From positions 2,976,001 through 3,040,000 of the forward strand of contig NZ_LT629737.1 in NCBI RefSeq assembly GCF_900104765.1: DNA of 64,000 nt, written 5' to 3'. How positions within the stretch are numbered: position 1 is the stretch's first letter; every line of letters starts with the position of its first letter. Both the position numbers and the translations under genes were made by a program. The notes beneath the pieces are model-generated. The model worked only from the letters and a program-made list of their open reading frames with translations. It did no database searches and had not been told where the DNA came from. This document shows positions 1-8,973 of this stretch, piece after piece. Source of the DNA: Gillisia sp. Hel1_33_143. GTDB taxonomy: Bacteria > Bacteroidota > Bacteroidia > Flavobacteriales > Flavobacteriaceae.

Positions 1-990
<990 letters not shown>

Positions 991-1349
991 CTAATTTACA
1001 AATTTTATATCTATAATTTTTATCTATACTTTTTATATTAGCATCACTAAAACACATAGTTTTTTTACTCAAATTACCGTGTGATTTTTAAAAGAGTTGT
1101 TTGCTTTTAGAATGCAGATTACATTAAGTTCCTTAATTATTGAAATTTACTGAAATGCTACTTTATCTATTTTTTTTAATATAATTAAGAAAATATTTAA
1201 CCTACAACACTAAACACTTAATATTTGTATATTTATCTCTACAGTAATGGACTACCAATCGATGAGAAAACCTAATAGTAGATCTAAAGCCATCTGCAGG
1301 AAGAGTTATTAGAAGTCAGCAAAGTCATAACATTTCTCTGTTACATTAA

Positions 1350-1625
1350 AATAAAACAAGATTCAAAGGAAACCTTAGGAAGAATATTTATAAAGATGAT
1401 AGTCAAGAAGACGGTATTTTTTATGATGAAATTTCAGACCAAACCTTAATCAAAGTGTTACAAAGTATTAAGCTCAAGGCTAAATATGAATCTATAAAAT
1501 AGTTGAAGATTCTTATTCTCTCATTATTTATTACTCATCTTATTACTTTCCTTTTTATAAATGAGATAGAAAAAGAAATAAGACATATTAAAAATGGAGC
1601 ATATAATTCAGTTGAAATAGATTAA
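1350..1625 (+). pseudogene. Possible decayed ORF with one in-frame TAG
   Basis: From 1350 a frame stays open for 50 codons up to a TAG at 1500-1502. The same frame then continues for 40 more codons to TAA at 1623. The first part is charged and ends in KLKAKYESIK. The second part starts with a hydrophobic stretch (LKILILSLF...) that could be one membrane segment, followed by a charged tail. No convincing start codon precedes it, because a TAA lies at 1347. The composition looks more protein-like than neighbouring non-coding DNA, which suggests a relic gene. I do not recognise a family, and this may be chance. Confidence 0.25.
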
Positions 1626-1670
1626 TATATAGTTTAGAAAAAGGAAGAAATAAAGATATTAAGCTTTAAG

Positions 1671-1678
1671 TATCTTTG
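1671..1678 (+). promoter_or_regulatory. Bacteroidota-type -7 box upstream of miaE
   Basis: TATCTTTG matches the Bacteroidota -7 consensus TAnnTTTG exactly and lies 14 bases before the miaE start codon. No TTG is present at the expected -33 position, so this is a half-supported promoter. If used, the miaE leader would be under ten bases. Confidence 0.5.
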
Positions 1679-1692
1679 AAAAAAAATATAAA

Positions 1693-2274
1693 ATGCTTCA
1701 TTTAAAATTGAAAACAGATCCACGATGGGTAAATATTGTGGAATCTAATATAGAAGAGATCCTTACAGATCATGCATGGTGTGAACAAAAAGCAGCTACA
1801 AACGCCATTACTATAATTACTTTAAATTCTGAATACCCAGAATTGGTAACAGAATTGTTGGCCTTGGCAAAAGAAGAGCTAGAACATTTTGAAATGGTGC
1901 ACGAGATCATCAAGAAAAGAGGTTTTTCCTTGGGAAGAGAGCGTAAAGATAGCTACGTTAACGAACTTTATAAGTTTATGAACAAAGGTGGTAGTAGATT
2001 GCATGCGATGGTAGATAGGTTGTTATTTTCTGCAATGATCGAAGCTAGAAGTTGTGAACGTTTTAAACTACTATCTAAAGAAATAAATGATCCTGAGCTT
2101 TCTAAATTTTATAACGACCTTATGATTAGCGAAGCTGGCCATTATACCACCTTTATCACATTTGCCAGAAAATATGGAAAAGACATAGATGTAGATAAAC
2201 GTTGGAAAGAACTTGTTGAGTTTGAAGGCGAGCTCATAAAGAGCTACGGGAAACATGAAACCATACATGGCTAA
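1693..2274 (+). CDS. miaE: tRNA-(ms2io6A) hydroxylase MiaE
   Basis: Non-heme diiron monooxygenase that hydroxylates the isopentenyl group of ms2i6A at position 37 of tRNAs. The 193-residue protein is a ferritin-like helical bundle. Candidate iron ligands are Glu31 (AWCEQKAA), the ExxH pair in EELEH near 62-65, Glu116 in IEARSCERF, and the ExxH pair Glu146/His149 in SEAGHY. Its length matches bacterial MiaE. It starts with ATG after an A-rich stretch. It stands alone, with a GNAT acetyltransferase 34 bases downstream that may be cotranscribed. The diiron layout and the family-typical opening KTDPRW make the assignment strong. Confidence 0.93.
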   Translation: MLHLKLKTDPRWVNIVESNIEEILTDHAWCEQKAATNAITIITLNSEYPELVTELLALAKEELEHFEMVHEIIKKRGFSLGRERKDSYVNELYKFMNKGGSRLHAMVDRLLFSAMIEARSCERFKLLSKEINDPELSKFYNDLMISEAGHYTTFITFARKYGKDIDVDKRWKELVEFEGELIKSYGKHETIHG

Positions 2275-2308
2275 ATGATATAAAATTTATACTATATACT
2301 TCTAGAAT

Positions 2309-2881
2309 ATGATTAATGAGCTTTATTTTGAGCAATTTCCGGAGTTAGAAACAGATAGAATTTTGCTTAGAAAATTAGATCTTTCGCATACAGCAGCCAT
2401 GCAATCTAATAGAAAAGATGAGAAAGTAATGAGGTATATGGATTCTGATCTTCATTTAACTCTTAAGGATTCTGAAAACTTTATTACAGAAAATTTAGAG
2501 ATGTATGCCACAAAAAAAGGACTGTTTTGGGCATTGATAGATAAGGTATCTAATAATTATATCGGAGATTTTTCCTTTTGGAACATAGATTCAAAAAATT
2601 CTAGAACAGAAATAGGATATTTATTATCTCCTCAATTTTGGGGAAAAGGCCTGATGAAAGAAGCAATGCTAGCTTTATTCAACTTTGGATTTAAGGAATT
2701 GAACCTTCACAGTTTTGAAGCGAATATCAATCCAGCCAATGAAAAATCCAGAAGTGTTTTATTAAGTGTTGGATTTAGAAAAGAAGCCTATTTCAAAGAA
2801 AATTATTACTTCAATGGCAAATATTTAGATAGTGAAATATATTCTTTATTGCTGCCAGACTTTATAAATTCAACAACCTAG
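2309..2881 (+). CDS. GNAT family N-acetyltransferase, RimJ/RimL type
   Basis: Acetyl-CoA-dependent N-acetyltransferase of the RimJ/RimL branch, predicted cytoplasmic. The opening ETDRILLRKLDLSH is typical of the subfamily. The acetyl-CoA loop is seen as LLSPQFWGKGLMKEA near residues 105-120, and the C-terminal NPANEKSRSVLLSVGF motif near 140-155 is the usual end of the GNAT fold. The substrate cannot be told; such proteins act on ribosomal protein N-termini, small amines or antibiotics. It follows miaE by 34 bases on the same strand and is closed by a strong hairpin terminator. Confidence 0.88.
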   Translation: MINELYFEQFPELETDRILLRKLDLSHTAAMQSNRKDEKVMRYMDSDLHLTLKDSENFITENLEMYATKKGLFWALIDKVSNNYIGDFSFWNIDSKNSRTEIGYLLSPQFWGKGLMKEAMLALFNFGFKELNLHSFEANINPANEKSRSVLLSVGFRKEAYFKENYYFNGKYLDSEIYSLLLPDFINSTT

Positions 2882-2910
2882 TTTTTAGAATATTGAATTT
2901 CATAAAATAA

Positions 2911-2940
2911 AAAAGCCCGGTAGAATTGTACCGGGCTTTT
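2911..2940. terminator. Bidirectional rho-independent terminator
   Basis: A 12-base perfect inverted repeat (AAAAGCCCGGTA / TACCGGGCTTTT) with a 6-base loop lies between the convergent GNAT gene and the molybdenum hydroxylase operon. A-tracts and T-tracts flank it on both sides, so it can stop transcription from either direction. Confidence 0.9.
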
Positions 2941-2944
2941 ATTA

Positions 2945-5125
2945 TTAAGCTTTTACGCCTTCTTCTAATTCTGCTTCGATGAGCTTCTCTGGTGTGATAG
3001 GCAGATCTCGCATTCTTTTACCCGTTGCATTAAATATTGCATTAGAGATGGAAGCAGCAACACTGGTAATTCCCAATTCTCCAATTCCTTTTATTCCCAT
3101 TTTATTTGCAATCTTATCCTCTTCTGGTAGAAAGATTACATCAATATTAGCCATATCTAAATTTACCGGAACATGGTAGTCTGCAAATGATCTGGTTATA
3201 AAATTCCCAAAATTAGGCTCAACTCTAGTTTGTTCTGCTATTACCATTCCTGCACCCATGGTTAAACCTCCAATGATTTGTCCGTAGGCGGTTTTAGGAT
3301 TTAAGATCTTTCCGGCACTTCCAACATTTACCATTTTCTTAATCTTATACATTCCGGTATCTTTATCTACCCAAACTTCTGTAAAGTTGGCACCAAATGA
3401 GAATATGGAATAATCTTCAAATTCTGAAGATGGCTTGGCCATACCTTCTGCTTCAAATTTAGTAAGCTGATTACGCTTTAAAAGTTCTGCAACTGCAATC
3501 TCTTCTTTTTGGTCAATATTTCTATTATTTTTTAAGGTCTTGATTGCATTTTCACATGCAGCACGAGCTCCATTACAAAAAGAAGCTGCTCCCCAGGATC
3601 CTCCAGAACCTGGAGTTACAGGGAAATCTGAATCTCCTAATTCCACAACTACCTGCTCTTCTGGAAGATCTAAATATTCTGAGACGGTTTGACTTATAAT
3701 TGTATAACTACCTGTACCAATATCTGTGGCATCCATTTGAATAGTGGCATACACCTTTTCTTCTTTTAATTCTAGTAATACCTTAGCATGAGTTTCTTTA
3801 TAAGGAGAATTTCTAGAAGCAGCACTTACTCCATATCCAATAAGCCAGTTCCCTTTTTTATTAGTTCTTGGCTCTGCTTTTCTATCTTTCCAACCAAATT
3901 TATCTGCTCCAATTCTAAGACACTCTACTAACAATCTAGAAGAAAATGGCTTTTCCTCATGAAGATCTGTTTGCGTATCATTTTTTATACGAAATTCTAG
4001 CGGATCCATCTTTAATTTCCATGCCATCTCATCCATTGCAGATTCTAATGCAAAACTTCCGGTAGCTTCCCCGGGAGCTCTCATGGCAAAAGGTGTTTGC
4101 CTGTTCATAGGAATCAACTTATAAGTAACTTCATTATTTGGAACATTATAAAGCATTTTAGAAACCATTCCGCAAGGCTCTTGAAATTCCTGAGTTGTAG
4201 AAGTATGAGAAAGTGTCTCATGAGATAATGCCGTTAAAGTACCATCTTTTTTTGCCCCTACTCGCATTTTTTGTTCGTTTTGCTGACGTAATCCGGTATT
4301 GGTAAACATTTGAGTTCTGGTTACAGTAACTTGCACCGGACGTTTTACCATTTTAGAAGCCATTACAGCCAAAATAACATGGCGCTCCAAGTTGAGTTTA
4401 GAACCAAATCCTCCACCTACAAAGGCAGCTACCACACGCACGTCCTTCTTTGGGATCTGAAATGTTGCGGAAATGGAAATGGTAGCATCTTCAACAATTT
4501 GTTGACTTGCATATGCCAGCACCTTACCGTTATCCCAGTTCGCAATAGTAGCATGAAGTTCCATTGGATGGTGATGCTCAATTGGAGTATTATATGTTTG
4601 TTCTACAACCATATCTGCCTCAGAAAGGCCTTTTTGCATATTTCCTCTAGAATAATTTGAACCATTATCTGGAGTATAAGCCTTCTCTTTAGACTTCTCA
4701 AAATCAATAACTGCAGATGTATCTTCCTTATATTCAAATTTTACTAAACTTGCAGCATATTGCGCTTGTTCAAAAGTTTCAGCTACCACCAAGCCAACAT
4801 ATTCTCCATAATAATGCACTTTATTACTTTGAAGGACTGGTGCAATGGTATCTGTAGCAATTTCTGGTCTAACTCCTTCCAGAGTTTTTAATTTCTCAGC
4901 ATTTTTATAAGTAATGATCTGTAATACCCCGTCTAGCTTTTCTGCTTCTGAGGTATCTATAGAAATAATTTCACCCTTAGAAATGGTACTATTAATAGCC
5001 TGTCCATAAACTTTATTTTCTACTGGAAATTCTGTTGCATATTTTGCCTTACCCATCACCTTTAGATGACCTTCAACTCTATTTATTGCATTTCCAACTC
5101 CAGAAGTATTTTTTGTCTTTGTCAT
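2945..5125 (-). CDS. Molybdenum-binding subunit of a PaoC/YagR-like aldehyde oxidoreductase (xanthine dehydrogenase family)
   Basis: Catalytic large subunit of a three-subunit molybdenum hydroxylase, 726 residues. An aldehyde-oxidase a/b hammerhead domain spans about residues 15-140 and the molybdopterin-binding domain follows. Visible cofactor motifs are FVGGGFGSKL (~235-244), MRAPGEATGSF (~350), and ATDIGTGSYTI. The catalytic base should be Glu683 in GIGELG. It is last in an operon with the FAD subunit (22 bases upstream) and the Fe-S subunit. It has no signal of its own, so export would depend on the Tat signal of the small subunit, as in E. coli PaoABC. Family is certain; aromatic or aliphatic aldehydes are the likely substrates by homology only. 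Confidence 0.92.
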   Translation of the reverse strand: MTKTKNTSGVGNAINRVEGHLKVMGKAKYATEFPVENKVYGQAINSTISKGEIISIDTSEAEKLDGVLQIITYKNAEKLKTLEGVRPEIATDTIAPVLQSNKVHYYGEYVGLVVAETFEQAQYAASLVKFEYKEDTSAVIDFEKSKEKAYTPDNGSNYSRGNMQKGLSEADMVVEQTYNTPIEHHHPMELHATIANWDNGKVLAYASQQIVEDATISISATFQIPKKDVRVVAAFVGGGFGSKLNLERHVILAVMASKMVKRPVQVTVTRTQMFTNTGLRQQNEQKMRVGAKKDGTLTALSHETLSHTSTTQEFQEPCGMVSKMLYNVPNNEVTYKLIPMNRQTPFAMRAPGEATGSFALESAMDEMAWKLKMDPLEFRIKNDTQTDLHEEKPFSSRLLVECLRIGADKFGWKDRKAEPRTNKKGNWLIGYGVSAASRNSPYKETHAKVLLELKEEKVYATIQMDATDIGTGSYTIISQTVSEYLDLPEEQVVVELGDSDFPVTPGSGGSWGAASFCNGARAACENAIKTLKNNRNIDQKEEIAVAELLKRNQLTKFEAEGMAKPSSEFEDYSIFSFGANFTEVWVDKDTGMYKIKKMVNVGSAGKILNPKTAYGQIIGGLTMGAGMVIAEQTRVEPNFGNFITRSFADYHVPVNLDMANIDVIFLPEEDKIANKMGIKGIGELGITSVAASISNAIFNATGKRMRDLPITPEKLIEAELEEGVKA

Positions 5126-5147
5126 AATTTATTTTTTTTGGGTGGTT

Positions 5148-6140
5148 CTATGCTTCTCTTTCATTAGCTTGCGTAAGTGCTCTTACGATAGCATTCTTTC
5201 CCATTTCTACTTTATACTTATTAGCTTCAAAAGGTTTAGCATCTTTTAAAGCTATTTTTGCAGCTTCTTCAAAATTCTCTCTAGTTGGCTTTTTTCCCAT
5301 TAGAAATTCTTCTGCTTTAGAAAGTTTCCAAGGCTTATGGGCAACACCCCCCATTGCTAATCCAACTTGAGTGATCGTTCCACTTTTTACTTGCAAACCT
5401 GCAGCTACAGAGATCAATGCAAATGCGTAACTAGAACGTTCTCTGATCTTTAAATAATAATACTTTTCAGAAAATTTAGGCTCAGTCAAATGTATTGCTG
5501 TTATTAATTCTCCCGGCATTAAATTATTATCAACCTCTGGTCTATCTTCTGGCAGACGATGAAAATCTGTAAAATCTATCATTCTAGAAGATCCGTCTGT
5601 CTTCTGAATCTCAACGGTTGCTCCAAGCGCAGCTAATGCCACACACATATCTGAAGGATTTGTAGCAATACAATTGTCACTATAACCAAATATAGCATGT
5701 TGCGCATTCATTCCTTTCAGCGCTCCACAACCAGATCCTGGTTCTCTTTTATTACATGGCATTGATGTCTCAAAGAAATAAGGACAGCGTGTACGTTGCA
5801 ATAAATTCCCTCCATTGGTTGCCATATTTCTTATCTGAGCAGTAGCTGCAGATAGCATAGCCATAGAAAGTAAAGGATATTTTGTTCTTACATCTTTATG
5901 ATTAGCAGTTTCAGAATTGCTAAGCATTCCGCCTAAAGTTAATCCACCTTTATCATTAGATGTAATGGTTTTATAATCGAGATTAGTAACGTCGATAAGT
6001 TGATCTGGATGTTCTACATTCTCCTTCATTAGATCCACCAAATTAGTCCCACCACCTAGATAATGTGAATTTTCGGTAAAAGCCTGTAGCGCCTGATCTT
6101 TATTTTTTGCACTTGTATAAGTGAATGGTTTCATAGTCAA
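5148..6140 (-). CDS. FAD and [4Fe-4S] subunit of a PaoB/YagS-like molybdenum hydroxylase
   Basis: Medium subunit that passes electrons from the iron-sulfur centres to FAD, 330 residues. The FAD-binding PCMH-type domain begins with YLGGGTNLVDLMKEN (~27-41) and includes ATNGGNLLQRTRCP (~107-120). The cysteines at RTRC, SMPC, GSGC and DNCIA mark the extra [4Fe-4S] cluster known in E. coli PaoB and in 4-hydroxybenzoyl-CoA reductase relatives. The C-terminal CO-dehydrogenase flavoprotein domain contains YYLKIRERSSYAFALISVAAG. It sits between the small and large subunit genes of one operon. The separate FAD subunit distinguishes this enzyme from single-chain eukaryotic xanthine dehydrogenase. Confidence 0.92.
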   Translation of the reverse strand: MTMKPFTYTSAKNKDQALQAFTENSHYLGGGTNLVDLMKENVEHPDQLIDVTNLDYKTITSNDKGGLTLGGMLSNSETANHKDVRTKYPLLSMAMLSAATAQIRNMATNGGNLLQRTRCPYFFETSMPCNKREPGSGCGALKGMNAQHAIFGYSDNCIATNPSDMCVALAALGATVEIQKTDGSSRMIDFTDFHRLPEDRPEVDNNLMPGELITAIHLTEPKFSEKYYYLKIRERSSYAFALISVAAGLQVKSGTITQVGLAMGGVAHKPWKLSKAEEFLMGKKPTRENFEEAAKIALKDAKPFEANKYKVEMGKNAIVRALTQANEREA

Positions 6141-6197
6141 TAATTTTTTAATGTCTTGAATAATTCAACTTTCATAACAATTAGAAAGTTCTCCTGC

Positions 6198-6998
6198 TTA
6201 TGCGTTCTTGGCTTTAGCCATTTGCTCTTGAGTAGCAAATTCCCAAGTTGGCATTTCATCATCTCCGGAATGAACTTCCTTAAATGCTTGCACTATATTA
6301 TTATAGGCACCACATCGACATATATTTCCAGACATTCTTTCTCTAATTTCTTCTTCCGAAAGTTTGAGATCACTTTTCACATCTGTAATATCTTCTGTAA
6401 CATAACTTATTTCACCGTTCTTTGCTTCCTCTAATAAAGCTACAGAAGAACAGATCTGGCCTGGAGTACAATATCCGCATTGAAAGCCATCATGCTTTAA
6501 AAAGGCTTTTTGCATATCATGCATTTCCCCACCTTTTGCCAAACCTTCTACTGTGGTAATCTCTTTATCTTCACACGTAGCTGCTAGTGTTAAACAGGAT
6601 AATTTACGTTTCCCATCAATAATAACAGTACATGCACCACATTGCCCATGGTCACAGCCTTTTTTAGTTCCTGTTAGAGCCAGCCTTTCTCGCAAAGCAT
6701 CTAGCAAACTTGTTCTGGAATCTATATTTAATGGTTTCACCATTTCATTTACGCGGAGGTTCACTTTAATCTGATTAAGTAAAACCATTGGATTTTCTGG
6801 AAGATCTTTCATAGTACTAGCAAACATATCTGATGTCATATAAGAAGAGGCCCACAAACTTAAACTTGCTACTGAAACCTGCTTAAGAAATTTTCTTCTG
6901 GAACTTCCATTAAGTCCCATTTGATCGAAAATTTGCTTTTCGTCTTCGGTAAAATCATCAGCATCAACTTTCTGGTTCCATTTTTCATTTTCTTTCAT
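6198..6998 (-). CDS. Tat-exported [2Fe-2S] subunit of a PaoA/YagT-like molybdenum hydroxylase
   Basis: Small electron-transfer subunit with two [2Fe-2S] clusters, 266 residues. An acidic N-terminus precedes the twin-arginine signal SSRRKFLKQVSVASLSLWAS (~32-51), so the assembled complex should reach the periplasm. The plant-ferredoxin cluster is CDHGQCGACTV plus a later Cys in KLSC. The second, helical-domain cluster is CGYCTPGQ and NICRCGAY. Between those two halves it carries about 20 extra residues rich in Asp, Glu and Ser that the paralogue at 7446 lacks. It is first in its operon and is transcribed away from the second, signal-less operon. Assignment is firm. Confidence 0.93.
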   Translation of the reverse strand: MKENEKWNQKVDADDFTEDEKQIFDQMGLNGSSRRKFLKQVSVASLSLWASSYMTSDMFASTMKDLPENPMVLLNQIKVNLRVNEMVKPLNIDSRTSLLDALRERLALTGTKKGCDHGQCGACTVIIDGKRKLSCLTLAATCEDKEITTVEGLAKGGEMHDMQKAFLKHDGFQCGYCTPGQICSSVALLEEAKNGEISYVTEDITDVKSDLKLSEEEIRERMSGNICRCGAYNNIVQAFKEVHSGDDEMPTWEFATQEQMAKAKNA

Positions 6999-7445
6999 GT
7001 GAATTTTTTTTGTGGTAAATCAATTTGTTAAAATTAAATAATTTTTATTTTTAAAAAGTTAGAGATATGTTAATCAGAAGTTTAATTAACTATAACAACC
7101 TTTATTTATATCAATTCTAAGTAAAAATAAGAGAAAACAAAATGTATCGTACTGGCGTCTAAAGAGTTTAGAAAATCATGATAATACAGAAGTTCTGGTG
7201 CTAACGAAATGCCCATTGGTATTTTAACATTTGAATTATTATTAGCTTTATCCTAATCACATCTCACAAACAATGATTCTTATTTTTATTAACCTCCATT
7301 GACCAATTAAAAATGATAGGCTGTATATTTTTTTCTTCCTGTTGAAAAAAAACAATATCTTCAATTCTATATTTGAATTACATTTTTTGAATTGCTACGA
7401 ATTCCATTGCCAGATAAATTTCATTTATAATATAACTTTCCGCAT
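6999..7445. promoter_or_regulatory. Shared divergent promoter region of two molybdenum hydroxylase operons
   Basis: This 447-bp AT-rich region separates the starts of the two PaoABC-like operons and must hold both promoters. Near the right end TAACTTTC (7433-7440) resembles TAnnTTTG with the last base changed; it would start transcription around 7446. Near the left end the minus strand has TAATTTTA, a weak -7 candidate. I saw no ModE-type palindrome, no RNA gene and no open reading frame worth listing. Confidence 0.5.
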
Positions 7446-7955
7446 ATGCATAAAACCGAGATAAATATGAAGCATTCTTTTAGTACTTCTCAGATACAAC
7501 TTCACATCAATGGTAAAACACATCATTTAGATGTCATGTCTTGGGTTAGTTTATTGGATGCTATTCGCGATCATGCCAAGCTTACCGGTACCAAAAAGGG
7601 ATGTGATCATGGTCAATGTGGAGCTTGCACGGTTATTTGTGATGGTAAAAGAATACTTAGCTGCCTTAGTCTAGCTGTAATGAAGGATGGTTCAGAAATA
7701 ACAACTATAGAAGGTATTGCAAATGAAGGAACATTACATCCATTGCAAGCAGCTTTTATTAAACATGATGCTTTCCAATGTGGTTATTGCACTCCGGGGC
7801 AGATCTGTAGTGCCGTATCTATGTTAGAAGAAGGGAAAGCCAACACGAGAGAAGAAGTAAAAGAACTTATGAGCGGCAATCTTTGTAGATGTGGGGCTAA
7901 CACCAATATTATAGATGCTATTATGGACGTAAAAAATACCAGCAGTCATGAATAA
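7446..7955 (+). CDS. Second [2Fe-2S] subunit, PaoA-like but without a Tat signal
   Basis: Small subunit of the second molybdenum hydroxylase, 169 residues. Cluster motifs match the first operon: CDHGQCGACTV, ILSC, CGYCTPGQICS and NLCRCGAN. It has no hydrophobic or twin-arginine leader. It opens almost at once into the ferredoxin fold (IQLHINGKTHHLDV), so this enzyme should be cytoplasmic. An alternative ATG at 7470 after an A-rich stretch would give 161 residues; a weak -7 box at 7433-7440 favours that shorter form. Its stop overlaps the FAD subunit start by 8 bases, which points to coupled translation. Confidence 0.92.
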   Translation: MHKTEINMKHSFSTSQIQLHINGKTHHLDVMSWVSLLDAIRDHAKLTGTKKGCDHGQCGACTVICDGKRILSCLSLAVMKDGSEITTIEGIANEGTLHPLQAAFIKHDAFQCGYCTPGQICSAVSMLEEGKANTREEVKELMSGNLCRCGANTNIIDAIMDVKNTSSHE

Positions 7956-8967
7956 TTTCAATTATCGCAAGGTTACAGAAGTCTCTGATGCGTTATCAAA
8001 CGTTTCAAAAAATCCAGACTCTTATTTTATTGCCGGAGGAACTAATCTAATAGATCTATGGAAATATAATCTTTTGCATCCGTCAAATTTGTTAGATATA
8101 AATTCTATTGATACCCTAAATACTATTTCTAAAGATAAGGATGGGAGATTACATCTTGGAGCTTTGGTAACAAATTCTGATACCGCTTACCACGATCTTG
8201 TAGAAAATAATTATCCTTTACTATCCAAAGCAATTTTAGCCGGAGCATCTGCACAAATTAGAAATAGTGCTACAAATGGTGGAAACCTCTTACAACGCAC
8301 ACGTTGTTATTATTTTTACGATGCTGCTGTTCCCTGTAACAAACGAAATCCTGGCAGCGGATGTCCAGCCAAAGATGGGCTAAATAGAATGCATGCCATT
8401 TTAGGTACTAGCGAACAATGTATTGCCGTTTTTCCATCAGATATGTCTATTGCCTTAGCTGTATTAGAAGCCCGTATTCATGTAACGAGCACAACTGGAG
8501 ACAGAAATATTGAATTTGCAGACTTTCATAGATTACCTGGCATTACACCAGAATTGGATAATAATTTAAAATCTGGTGAACTCATTACCGGTTTAAGCCT
8601 ACCACCAGAAGGTTTTTCTAAAAATTATTCCTATTTAAAATTACGCGATAGAAGTTCCTATGCGTTTGCTCTTGTAAGTGTGGCTACTGGAATGGATCTT
8701 GAAGATGGAAACATCAAAAAAATTCGCATTGCCCTAGGTGGTGTTTCTCACAAGCCGTGGCGTGTTCCCGAGGCAGAGAATTTCTTGATCGATAAAGAAC
8801 CAAATGAATCTAATTTTGCCACTGCAGCAGATATGATCTTAAATGGTGCCGTAGGTTTCGGGAAAAATGATTTCAAAATTGAACTTTCCAAAAGAGCGAT
8901 CATTAGAAATTGTATGATGGCTCTAAATCCTGAATGCCAAAGACCAGGTGCACAACCCTCATTATAA
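7948..8967 (+). CDS. FAD and [4Fe-4S] subunit of the second PaoB-like molybdenum hydroxylase
   Basis: Medium subunit of 339 residues. FAD-binding motifs are YFIAGGTNLIDLWKYN (~28-43) and SATNGGNLLQRTRC (~108-121). The four candidate [4Fe-4S] cysteines are conserved as RTRC, AVPC, GSGC and EQCIA. The C-terminal domain has YLKLRDRSSYAFALVSVATG. Length and motif order match the first operon's medium subunit, so the two operons arose from a common ancestor by duplication or by separate acquisition. It overlaps the gene before it by 8 bases and lies 6 bases ahead of the large subunit. Confidence 0.92.
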   Translation: MNNFNYRKVTEVSDALSNVSKNPDSYFIAGGTNLIDLWKYNLLHPSNLLDINSIDTLNTISKDKDGRLHLGALVTNSDTAYHDLVENNYPLLSKAILAGASAQIRNSATNGGNLLQRTRCYYFYDAAVPCNKRNPGSGCPAKDGLNRMHAILGTSEQCIAVFPSDMSIALAVLEARIHVTSTTGDRNIEFADFHRLPGITPELDNNLKSGELITGLSLPPEGFSKNYSYLKLRDRSSYAFALVSVATGMDLEDGNIKKIRIALGGVSHKPWRVPEAENFLIDKEPNESNFATAADMILNGAVGFGKNDFKIELSKRAIIRNCMMALNPECQRPGAQPSL

Positions 8968-8973
8968 ATTACT

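Noticed and set aside
4310-4660. 116-codon plus-strand frame within the first molybdenum hydroxylase large subunit
   Set aside because: It is antisense to a clearly conserved region with cofactor motifs and has no domain of its own.
6999-7445. Riboswitch for molybdenum cofactor (Moco RNA motif) between the two operons
   Set aside because: I could not find the paired arms or conserved loops of that motif in either direction; a covariance search would settle it.
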